The notes beneath the pieces are model-generated. The model was not told the DNA's origin and made no database searches. It saw only the letters and a list, made by a program, of their open reading frames with translations. A DNA stretch of 64,000 nt from an uncultured Mucilaginibacter sp. (lineage in GTDB: Bacteria; Bacteroidota; Bacteroidia; Sphingobacteriales; Sphingobacteriaceae). Below, in pieces: positions 15,805-23,509 of this stretch. Position numbers and translations under genes: made by a program. The stretch covers positions 5,999 through 69,998 of the forward strand of contig NZ_CAMLHX010000019.1 in assembly GCF_946479965.1 (NCBI RefSeq). Direction: 5' to 3'. The stretch's first letter is position 1; each line of letters opens with the position of its first letter.

Positions 15805-15993
15805 ATGACAGTTTTGGAATTAAGAGCGGAGATACATAAAGCCATTGATAATGTGCCGGAAACATTATTGCCGCAAATTTTAGAACACTTAAATGCTATA
15901 CAGCAACCATCAGCCAATAAGGACGATATTGCAAAATTTATCGACAAGGTTTTCAAAGAGGATGATAACCTTTTAAGGCGGCTAGCTGAATGA
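15805..15993 (+). CDS. Antitoxin of Doc-type toxin-antitoxin pair
   Basis: A 62-residue acidic protein, MTVLELRAEIHKAIDNVPETLLPQ..., with an N-terminal helical domain and a C-terminal tail KFIDKVFKEDDNLLRRLAE of the kind antitoxins thread into toxin clefts. It overlaps the toxin by 4 bp (ATGA). It lacks an obvious Phd/YefM N-terminus, so it is a different antitoxin class. The role is inferred mostly from position and size. Confidence 0.75.
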   Translation: MTVLELRAEIHKAIDNVPETLLPQILEHLNAIQQPSANKDDIAKFIDKVFKEDDNLLRRLAE

Positions 15994-16373
15994 TAGATTT
16001 TGAAACGGCGCTTATTATACACCACAGAAGTATTGAAGATTATGGCGGAGGAAGTGGTATTAGAGATGAGCGCTCTTTATACGCAGCTTTAGGAAGACCG
16101 TGGCAAACTTTTGGTCAACAAGAACTTTATCCTTCACCTATAGATAAAGCCGCTGCTTTATTTGAGAGTATTATCATAAACCATCCCTTTATAGACGGCA
16201 ACAAACGCACAGCTTACGTACTTTTAAGATTGACTTTGCATATTTACGGGTTTGATATAATGGCCCATGAAGATGAAAAGTATAAAATGACAATAAATAC
16301 AAGTAGCGGGATTATTCGCTTTGATGAAATAAAGGAATGGATCAACAATCACCTTATCGAAATAAATAAATGA
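15990..16373 (+). CDS. Fic/Doc family toxin
   Basis: A 127-residue death-on-curing protein. The Fic-fold active loop is HPFIDGNKRTAYVLLR near residue 62, with the catalytic His and the phosphate-binding GNKR. The N-terminal block IHHRSIEDYGGGSGIRDERSLYAALGRP is typical of the Doc group. Doc of phage P1 phosphorylates EF-Tu and so blocks translation; the substrate here is unknown. The active loop is complete, so the toxin appears functional. It overlaps the antitoxin upstream and folA downstream, each by 4 bp. Confidence 0.88.
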   Translation: MIDFETALIIHHRSIEDYGGGSGIRDERSLYAALGRPWQTFGQQELYPSPIDKAAALFESIIINHPFIDGNKRTAYVLLRLTLHIYGFDIMAHEDEKYKMTINTSSGIIRFDEIKEWINNHLIEINK

Positions 16374-16852
16374 TCATCTCAATAGTAGTAGCTATTGCCG
16401 AAAACCATGCCATTGGCAAGGACAATAAACTGTTATGGTATCTACCAAACGACCTTAAGCATTTTAAAACCATAACCATCGGTCACACTGTAATTATGGG
16501 TCGCAAAACTTACGATTCGGTTGGTAAACCCCTGCCTAATCGCCGTAATATTATCATAACGCGGCAGCATATCGATATTCCGGGCTGCGAGGTGGTTAAT
16601 TCGCTCGATCAAGCAATTGGATTATGTAAAACCGAGGAAGAGGTATTTATTGTAGGCGGTGCCGAGATCTATCGCCAGGCCATGGCTATAACAAATAAAA
16701 TATACCTTACTATAGTCCATCAAAACTTTGAGGGAGACACATATTTCCCTGACATTGAGGAAAATATTTGGATGAAAACCGAACGCGAGGATCACGACCC
16801 GGATGAAAAAAACAAGCTCGCCTACTCGTTTATAACTCTTGAGCGACGATAA
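16370..16852 (+). CDS. folA: Dihydrofolate reductase
   Basis: Reduces dihydrofolate to tetrahydrofolate with NADPH, replenishing the cofactor consumed by thymidylate synthase. The 160-residue product has the family blocks ISIVVAIAENHAIGKDNKLLWYLPNDLKHFK, VIMGRKTYDSVGKPLPNRRNIIITR and VFIVGGAEIYRQAM. The start ATG overlaps the Doc toxin stop (ATGA), so its translation is probably coupled to the toxin gene; no separate promoter is visible. Confidence 0.97.
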   Translation: MIISIVVAIAENHAIGKDNKLLWYLPNDLKHFKTITIGHTVIMGRKTYDSVGKPLPNRRNIIITRQHIDIPGCEVVNSLDQAIGLCKTEEEVFIVGGAEIYRQAMAITNKIYLTIVHQNFEGDTYFPDIEENIWMKTEREDHDPDEKNKLAYSFITLERR

Positions 16853-16892
16853 CAGCAAGCCCCATTATTTTGTTTTAATTTAAAATTTCATG

Positions 16893-16915
16893 CTAACAAA
16901 ATTTTGTTAGATTTG
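16893..16915 (+). promoter_or_regulatory. Perfect 18-bp palindrome overlapping secDF -7 element
   Basis: CTAACAAAATTTTGTTAG (16893-16910) is a perfect palindrome without spacer. Its last bases are the start of TAGATTTG (16908-16915), a TAnnTTTG match. A protein bound to the palindrome would cover the promoter, so it is a candidate operator. It lacks a T-run and loop and does not look like a terminator. Confidence 0.6.
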
Positions 16916-16976
16916 CCGTCTTGTTAAAAATGCTATAAACTAGCTATAAACTAATTAATATATATAAAATACCACA

Positions 16977-19931
16977 ATGCAAGGAAAAGGGGTTATTAAA
17001 TTTTTTGCTATAATACTGGCTTTGGCCTGTATATATCAGCTTTCGTTTACATGGGTAGCGCATAAGGTTGAAAGCGATGCACATTTGTATGCTAAGGGTG
17101 ATACAGCCGTTGAAAAAGCCTATCTGGATTCAATTTCGACTCAGCCTGTTTATCCGTGGCTTGGTCACACTTACCAGTATTGCCTGGAAAATGAGCTTGC
17201 TCTTGGTCTGGACCTTAAAGGTGGTATGAATGTTACCATGCAGATTGATCTGAAGGATGTAGTTAAAGCACTTTCAAACAACAATCCAGATCCGGTATTT
17301 AACAAGGCCCTTGAAAATGCAACCGTGGCCATGAAAACCAGCCAGACGGATTACATTACCTTGTTTGTGAATGAGTATGAAAAACTTAATCCTAACGGTA
17401 AACTGTCTGCTATATTTTCTACCAAGGACAACCAGGCTAATCTGAAATACAACGCTTCTAACAGCGAAGTTGAAAAATATCTTAAAGCAGAAGCTGAAAC
17501 TGCCGTACAGCAATCGTATACCGTATTAAATACACGTATTGACCAATTTGGTGTTACACAACCTAACATTTCGTTAGAGAAAAATACCAACCGTATTTTA
17601 ATCGAGCTGCCCGGCGTTAAAGATCCGGCACGTGTTCGTAAACTATTATCAGGAACTGCCAAATTGGAGTTTTACGAAACTTTCCAAAGTCAGGAAGCTA
17701 TGCCCGTAGTAACCAGTATTGATAACCTGTTAGCTGCAAAGAGCAAAGCCAGTGCAAAGGATACGGCAAAAACACAAACAGCCGCAGCTACAGATACCGC
17801 TAAAAAAGACGGTCTGGCGCTGTTAAATAAAGTTCAGAAAAACGCCAAAGATACTTCGGCCAATGCACTTAGATCAAAGATGGCAAGCGAGCACCCTTTG
17901 TTTGCTTTGCTTACGCCACCTATCTATGCTGACGCAAGCGGGCAGCAGCAGTTAATGCCAGGACCAATAGCAGGTCTTGCTCAGCAAAAGGATATCCCTA
18001 AAATTAATGAAATACTAAATAGCGCGGAAGTTAAAAACATTATCCCGCGAAACATGAAGCTTTTGTGGTCTGTTAAACCACGCGAAAAAAGCAAAACGTT
18101 TGAACTATATGCCATTAAGTTAACCGGTGCAGAAAATGGCCCTGTATTATCTGGCGATGTCATAAACGATGCACGCAGCGTTACCAACCAACGCGGCAGC
18201 CCCGAAGTGGAAATGACCATGAATTCGGCGGGTGCTCAAAAATGGCGCGTTGTTACTGCTGCTGCAGCAGCAACAACACCTAAAAAGTCAATTGCCATTG
18301 TGTTGGACGATAATGTTTACTCTGCACCAACCGTACAAAACGAAATATCAGGCGGTATATCTTCCATTTCAGGAAGCTTTACTGTAGATGATACCAAAGA
18401 TTTAGCCAACGTGTTAAAGGCCGGACGTTTAGACGCCCCTGCCCGTATAATTGGCGAAGATGTGGTTGGACCTTCATTAGGTCAGGAATCAATTAATGCC
18501 AGTTTACTATCGTGCTTATTGGGCTTTATTGTAGTGCTGGTATTTATGATAGCTTACTACAATCGTGCAGGTACGGTTGCCGTTGTTGCTGTTATCATCA
18601 ACGTATTCTTCCTGATGGGCGTTCTTACCAGTTTACATGCGGTGCTAACGGTGCCCGGCGTTGCAGGTATAGTGCTTACCCTGGGTATGGCTGTTGATGC
18701 GAATGTGTTGATATACGAACGTGTGCGGGAAGAGCTTGCTTTAGGTAAATCTTTACGCCTGGCAGTAAGCGATGGTTTTAAACACGCGCTTTCATCCATC
18801 CTTGACTCTAACATAAGTACATTCCTTACCGGTCTTATCCTTTTCATTTTTGGTAGCGGCCCTATCCAGGGTTTTGCAACAACATTGATGATAGGTATTA
18901 TCACTTCATTATTCTGTTCATTATTAATTTCAAGATTGATATTTGAATGGTTGCTTGATAAGGGTGGCAATATCAAGTTCTCCAACCCATGGAGTTCACA
19001 CACTTTTAAAAACGCAAATTATGCGTTCGTAAAAAACCGTGGCAAATTCTACATCTTCTCAGGTTTATTCATTGTTGCCGGTTTTATATCCATGTTTACA
19101 CAAGGCTTCAATTATGGTGTAGATTTCCAGGGCGGACGTAGTTATGTTATTCATTTTGAAAACAAAAATGTTTCTGATGATGACGTTCGTGGCGCTCTTA
19201 TAGATGTATTAGGCCGTGGCACACAGGTTAAAACTTATGGAACTGATAAGTTCAGCATTACAACTAACTATCTGATAGAGGACAATTCAACCGCTACAGA
19301 TACCAAAGTAGAACAAACACTTATTGAGGCCCTGAACAAAAAGGCTGTAACTCAAATGTCTAAAAAGGACATTTTAAGCTCGCAGAAAGTACAGGCAACC
19401 ATTGCCGATGGCCTGAAAAAATCAGCTATATGGACAGTTTTATTCGCCATATTAATTATAGCTGGATATATTCTGTTGCGTTTCCGCAAATGGCATTTTA
19501 GTGTGGCAGCTATGATAGCTACTGCTCATGATGCCTTAATGGTTTTGTCCTTCTTCTCCATATTTAAAGAGGTTATTCCGTTCCTTGAAATAGACCAGGC
19601 ATTTATTGCTGCTGTTTTGACGGTTATTGGTTACTCAATTAATGATACAGTGGTAGTGTTTGACCGTATTCGTGAGTTCTTGCACATTCATCATTCAAAA
19701 GCTGATAATCCAGCGGAGGTTATTAATACGGCTATTAACAACACGTTAAGCCGTACTATAATTACCGCTTTAACAGTGCTATTTGTATTGATCATATTGT
19801 TCATATTCGGTGGCGATGTTATTCGCGGCTTCTCGTTCGCATTGTTGATCGGTATAATATTCGGCACCTATTCGTCGATATGCATAGCTACACCGGTTAT
19901 AGTTGACTTCGGCAAGAAAGACCTCAGATAA
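16977..19931 (+). CDS. secDF: Protein translocase subunit SecDF (fused)
   Basis: An inner-membrane protein of 984 residues that uses proton motive force to pull preproteins through SecYEG. The SecD half has the N-terminal transmembrane segment, GLDLKGGMNVTMQID (near residue 78), a large periplasmic P1 domain enlarged by an Ala/Lys/Thr-rich insert (about residues 250-290), and six transmembrane helices with TLGMAVDANVLIYERVREE. The SecF half starts near residue 680 with GVDFQGGRSYVIHFE and has YSINDTVVVFDRIRE. SecD-SecF fusions of this length are normal in Bacteroidota. A terminator follows. Confidence 0.96.
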   Translation: MQGKGVIKFFAIILALACIYQLSFTWVAHKVESDAHLYAKGDTAVEKAYLDSISTQPVYPWLGHTYQYCLENELALGLDLKGGMNVTMQIDLKDVVKALSNNNPDPVFNKALENATVAMKTSQTDYITLFVNEYEKLNPNGKLSAIFSTKDNQANLKYNASNSEVEKYLKAEAETAVQQSYTVLNTRIDQFGVTQPNISLEKNTNRILIELPGVKDPARVRKLLSGTAKLEFYETFQSQEAMPVVTSIDNLLAAKSKASAKDTAKTQTAAATDTAKKDGLALLNKVQKNAKDTSANALRSKMASEHPLFALLTPPIYADASGQQQLMPGPIAGLAQQKDIPKINEILNSAEVKNIIPRNMKLLWSVKPREKSKTFELYAIKLTGAENGPVLSGDVINDARSVTNQRGSPEVEMTMNSAGAQKWRVVTAAAAATTPKKSIAIVLDDNVYSAPTVQNEISGGISSISGSFTVDDTKDLANVLKAGRLDAPARIIGEDVVGPSLGQESINASLLSCLLGFIVVLVFMIAYYNRAGTVAVVAVIINVFFLMGVLTSLHAVLTVPGVAGIVLTLGMAVDANVLIYERVREELALGKSLRLAVSDGFKHALSSILDSNISTFLTGLILFIFGSGPIQGFATTLMIGIITSLFCSLLISRLIFEWLLDKGGNIKFSNPWSSHTFKNANYAFVKNRGKFYIFSGLFIVAGFISMFTQGFNYGVDFQGGRSYVIHFENKNVSDDDVRGALIDVLGRGTQVKTYGTDKFSITTNYLIEDNSTATDTKVEQTLIEALNKKAVTQMSKKDILSSQKVQATIADGLKKSAIWTVLFAILIIAGYILLRFRKWHFSVAAMIATAHDALMVLSFFSIFKEVIPFLEIDQAFIAAVLTVIGYSINDTVVVFDRIREFLHIHHSKADNPAEVINTAINNTLSRTIITALTVLFVLIILFIFGGDVIRGFSFALLIGIIFGTYSSICIATPVIVDFGKKDLR

Positions 19932-19948
19932 ACTGACAATCAGTTAAC

Positions 19949-19990
19949 AACAAAAAAAGGCTCCGAAGAATATTTGGAGCCTTTTTTGTT
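19949..19990 (+). terminator. Intrinsic terminator after secDF
   Basis: Stem ACAAAAAAAGGCTCC / GGAGCCTTTTTTGT with an 11-nt loop; T-run in the right arm. A-run on the left could make it work in both directions. Confidence 0.88.
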
Positions 19991-20017
19991 ATACATATAT
20001 TATAATTCTCTGCAAAA

Positions 20018-21331
20018 ATGGATACAGCATCAACCTCTAAATTCCCATTAGTAGTTATTATCGGCGGTGGTTTTGGCGGATTGGAAGTAGCAAAAAAACT
20101 TGCCGACGCACCTGTTGAAGTATTAATGCTTGATAAGCACAACTATCATACATTTCAACCCCTTTTATATCAGGTAGCCACCGGCAGACTGGAAGCGGAG
20201 TCGATAGCATTCTCGCTTCGCAAGAATTTCGCTAACCAAAAAAATTTCAGGTTTCGTATTGCCGAAGTGTCAGGAATTGATACTGAAAACAATATATTGG
20301 ATACCACCATTGGGCCTATCGCGTACGACTACCTGGTAATAGCAACCGGATCGACCACCAACTTTTTTGGCAACAAAGAAATAGAACGATATGCCATGCC
20401 AATGAAGTCAATCCCGGAAGCGCTTAATTTACGCTACCTGATTCTACAGAATCTGGAAGAGGCTGTTTTAAAAGCCACTAAAGAGGAAAGAGCGCCGCTG
20501 CTTTCATTCGTTTTGGTAGGAGCCGGCCCAACGGGCGTTGAATTAGCGGGATCGTTGGCAGAGCTTAAAAATGATATTCTTACGCGTGACTATCCCGAAT
20601 TGAATAAAGATGAAATGAAGGTTTACCTGGTTGATTTTCTTCCTAAGGTACTCGGACCTTTTTCAGACGAGGGATCAAACGCTGCCAAAGACTTCTTAAC
20701 CGGCATGGGCGTTGAAGTACTGCTAAACATGAAAGTGGAAAGCTATGACGGCGAAGAAATAAAATTTGAAGGCGGAAGAAGCATTAAAACCAGGAATGTT
20801 ATTTGGTCGGCAGGTGTAATGGGAGTTGTTCCTGAAGGTTTAAGCAAAGATAATTTAGAGCGCGGCAACAGGATACGTGTTGACGCCTCGTTGCGTGTCA
20901 ATGGCTATAATAATGTTTTTGCCGTTGGCGATGTTGCGGCAATGATAACTGATAAAACGCCAAAAGGTCATCCCGGCGTGGCTCAGGTGGCTATTCAGCA
21001 GGGCCAGCATGCGGCTAAAAATATACTTCATATTTTAAAGTCTCAGCCTACAGAAGTATTTGAATACAATGATAAAGGATCATTAGCAACTATAGGGCGT
21101 AATAAGGCAATCGCCGACTTAGGAAAACTTAAGTTCCAGGGCTTTTTTGCCTGGTTGATATGGATGTTTGTACACCTGATATCACTATTAGGCTTCCGTA
21201 ACAAAGTGATCGTGTTTATCAACTGGGTGGGCAGTTATTTTAGCAACAATGGCGGCACAAGGCTTATCATCCGCGGCTTTAAGCGTAAAGAATTAGCTAA
21301 AAAAGATGAACAGGTATCGGTGCCTGATTGA
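20018..21331 (+). CDS. Type II NADH dehydrogenase (NDH-2-like)
   Basis: A 437-residue FAD flavoprotein that would pass electrons from NADH to quinone at the inner membrane without pumping protons. The FAD-binding motif VVIIGGGFGGLEVAKKL is at the N-terminus, the NAD-binding motif VLVGAGPTGVELAGSLAEL near residue 167, and the second FAD motif NVFAVGDVAAM near residue 300. The quinone-site-like AIQQGQHAAKNI follows, and the hydrophobic FFAWLIWMFVHLISLLGF near 370-388 is the membrane-associating region. It ends 15 bp before the convergent glgB with no terminator visible. Confidence 0.93.
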   Translation: MDTASTSKFPLVVIIGGGFGGLEVAKKLADAPVEVLMLDKHNYHTFQPLLYQVATGRLEAESIAFSLRKNFANQKNFRFRIAEVSGIDTENNILDTTIGPIAYDYLVIATGSTTNFFGNKEIERYAMPMKSIPEALNLRYLILQNLEEAVLKATKEERAPLLSFVLVGAGPTGVELAGSLAELKNDILTRDYPELNKDEMKVYLVDFLPKVLGPFSDEGSNAAKDFLTGMGVEVLLNMKVESYDGEEIKFEGGRSIKTRNVIWSAGVMGVVPEGLSKDNLERGNRIRVDASLRVNGYNNVFAVGDVAAMITDKTPKGHPGVAQVAIQQGQHAAKNILHILKSQPTEVFEYNDKGSLATIGRNKAIADLGKLKFQGFFAWLIWMFVHLISLLGFRNKVIVFINWVGSYFSNNGGTRLIIRGFKRKELAKKDEQVSVPD

Positions 21332-21346
21332 GGTCAACTTAAGCTA

Positions 21347-23374
21347 TCACTTTATCCTCCTGAAAACCGTTGCGGCTAATGGCGGCACGGTTATGCTTAT
21401 GCTGTTGTTGCGGCCATGCCAGCTAACGTTCTCGCTTTTTATGGCGATGTCATTTTTTATGCCACTGCCCCAAAAACCCTTAGCGTCAGAGTTAAATATT
21501 TCTTTCCAGTTGCCCGGATGAGTTACCCCAACTCTAAAATCAGTTCGGGTAACAGGCGTCATGTTCAATACAATTACCAGGTCGTTAACCGGGTCGTTTC
21601 CTTTACGCGCGAATATCATTATTGAATCATTAGCATTGCCGCCATCTATCCATTCAAATCCATCACCGCTAAATTGTTTTTCGTATAAGGCTGGTTCGGT
21701 TTTATAAAGGGCGTTAAGCGCTTTTACAGCCTCTTTTATACCTACATGGTTAGGATATTCCAGTACGTGCCATGGCAGCGAATGCTGGTAGTTCCATTCA
21801 GTTCCTTGCCCAAATTCGCTGCCCATAAACATTAGCTTAGCGCCGGGATGTGTAAACATATAACTATATACCAAACGTAAATTGGCAAATTGTTGCCATT
21901 CGTCGCCGGGCATTTTACGCAGCATAGAGCCTTTCCCATAAACCACTTCATCATGCGAGAATGGCAGCATAAAGTTCTCGGTAAAGGCGTATATCAAACT
22001 AAAAGTTAGCTGATTGTGATGATATTTACGATTAATGGGATCTTCGCCAAAATATTTGATGGTATCGTGCATCCAGCCCATCATCCATTTCATACCAAAA
22101 CCTAAACCGCCTAAAAATACCGGCTTGCTAACACCTGTAAACGAAGTCGATTCTTCGGCTATGGTTTGCACATCGGGATAATGGCTATAACATGCTTCGT
22201 TAAATTCTTTAAGGAAAGATATTGCTTCCAGGTTTTCGTTACCGCCAAACATGTTGGGCTCCCACTCGCCCTGTTTACGCGAGTAATCCAGGTAAAGCAT
22301 TGATGCAACCGCGTCAACACGCAGTCCATCCACATGATATCTATCTAACCAAAAAATGGCGTTGCTTATCAAAAACGACCTAACCTCGTTACGACCATAG
22401 TTAAAAATATATGATTTCCAGTCGGGATGGAAACCTTTGCGAACATCGGCATGCTCATACAAATGTGTGCCATCAAAACGATATAATGCATGTGCATCGC
22501 CCGGGAAATGCGAAGGCACCCAATCTAATATAACACCTATACCCTCCTGGTGAAACCGCTCTATCAATTGCATCAATTGCTGCTGTGTACCATAACGTGA
22601 TGAAGCTGCAAAATATCCGCTAACCTGGTAACCCCAGCTTGGATAATAGGGATGCTCCGCTATCGGCATAAATTCCACATGAGTGAAACCCATTTCCTTA
22701 ACATAGGGAACTAACCTTTCTGCTAACTGCTCATACGTATAAAAATCATCCGGGCTTTCAATATTACGTGCCCATGAGCCCAAATGCACCTCGTAAACAG
22801 AGTACGGTTGCGCCAGATTATTGTGTTTATGGCGGGTATACATCCATAAAGAATCGTTCCACTCATAATAAGTGTCTGCTACTATTGAGCCGGTAAGCGG
22901 TGCTACTTCCCAACGCAAGGCGTAAGGGTCACTTTTCTCCAGTTCTTCGCCGCTTGATGATTTGATAAAATATTTATAAACCTCGCCGTTCCCAACATCG
23001 GGGATAAAACCTTCCCAAATACCGGAGCCATCCCAACGTACCAATAAAGGATGTGAGCCTTTGTTCCATCCATTAAAATTGGCTATAACCGAAATGTACT
23101 GCGCATTTGGCGCCCAAACGGCAAAGTAAGTTCCTACAACACCTTTATGTTCTACTACATGCGAACCAAACTTTTCATACAGCTTATAATGTTTACCCGA
23201 TTGAAAAAGCGAAACATCAAAATCAGTAAAACGACTGTACGGCTCAACAGCTGATAATTGCTCTTGCTGCGCGGGCAAAGTTTCGTTTATCTTTTTAGTT
23301 GCTTTAGGTTTTGTGATTTTAGCAGGTGTAGCAGCAGGAATTTCTGTGTCCTTTTTAACGGATCTTTTAGCCAT
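21347..23374 (-). CDS. glgB: 1,4-alpha-glucan branching enzyme
   Basis: GH13 enzyme that makes alpha-1,6 branches in glycogen. The 675-residue product has a Lys/Ala/Pro-rich N-terminal tail (about 1-45), a CBM48 domain (TYFAVWAPNAQYISVIANFNGW) and the GH13 barrel with nucleophile in VDGLRVDAVASMLYLDY, acid/base in TIAEESTSF and the PFSHDEVVYGKGS motif. The C-terminal beta domain ends VPPLAATVFRRIK. It follows the GH31 glucosidase on the same strand but is separated from it by a terminator. Confidence 0.96.
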   Translation of the reverse strand: MAKRSVKKDTEIPAATPAKITKPKATKKINETLPAQQEQLSAVEPYSRFTDFDVSLFQSGKHYKLYEKFGSHVVEHKGVVGTYFAVWAPNAQYISVIANFNGWNKGSHPLLVRWDGSGIWEGFIPDVGNGEVYKYFIKSSSGEELEKSDPYALRWEVAPLTGSIVADTYYEWNDSLWMYTRHKHNNLAQPYSVYEVHLGSWARNIESPDDFYTYEQLAERLVPYVKEMGFTHVEFMPIAEHPYYPSWGYQVSGYFAASSRYGTQQQLMQLIERFHQEGIGVILDWVPSHFPGDAHALYRFDGTHLYEHADVRKGFHPDWKSYIFNYGRNEVRSFLISNAIFWLDRYHVDGLRVDAVASMLYLDYSRKQGEWEPNMFGGNENLEAISFLKEFNEACYSHYPDVQTIAEESTSFTGVSKPVFLGGLGFGMKWMMGWMHDTIKYFGEDPINRKYHHNQLTFSLIYAFTENFMLPFSHDEVVYGKGSMLRKMPGDEWQQFANLRLVYSYMFTHPGAKLMFMGSEFGQGTEWNYQHSLPWHVLEYPNHVGIKEAVKALNALYKTEPALYEKQFSGDGFEWIDGGNANDSIMIFARKGNDPVNDLVIVLNMTPVTRTDFRVGVTHPGNWKEIFNSDAKGFWGSGIKNDIAIKSENVSWHGRNNSISITVPPLAATVFRRIK

Positions 23375-23414
23375 ATGAAAGCCCTTACGGGAATTTAGGA
23401 GTTGGAATAATGAT

Positions 23415-23422
23415 CAAATATA
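23415..23422 (-). promoter_or_regulatory. -7 element of glgB
   Basis: Minus-strand TATATTTG fits TAnnTTTG and lies 40 bp before the glgB ATG at 23374, downstream of the GH31 terminator, so glgB has its own promoter. Confidence 0.5.
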
Positions 23423-23470
23423 TTATTATTCAACACTTATTGGTGAAGCATGTTTAGGATAAAAATAATA

Positions 23471-23505
23471 TAAAAAAATAACCCCGGTTTAGCCGGGGTT
23501 ATTTA
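23471..23505 (-). terminator. Intrinsic terminator after GH31 gene
   Basis: Perfect 11-bp stem (arms 23478-23488 and 23493-23503, core CCCCGG/CCGGGG) with a short loop; read on the minus strand it runs into TTTTTTTA. Confidence 0.9.
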
Positions 23506-23509
23506 CAGA

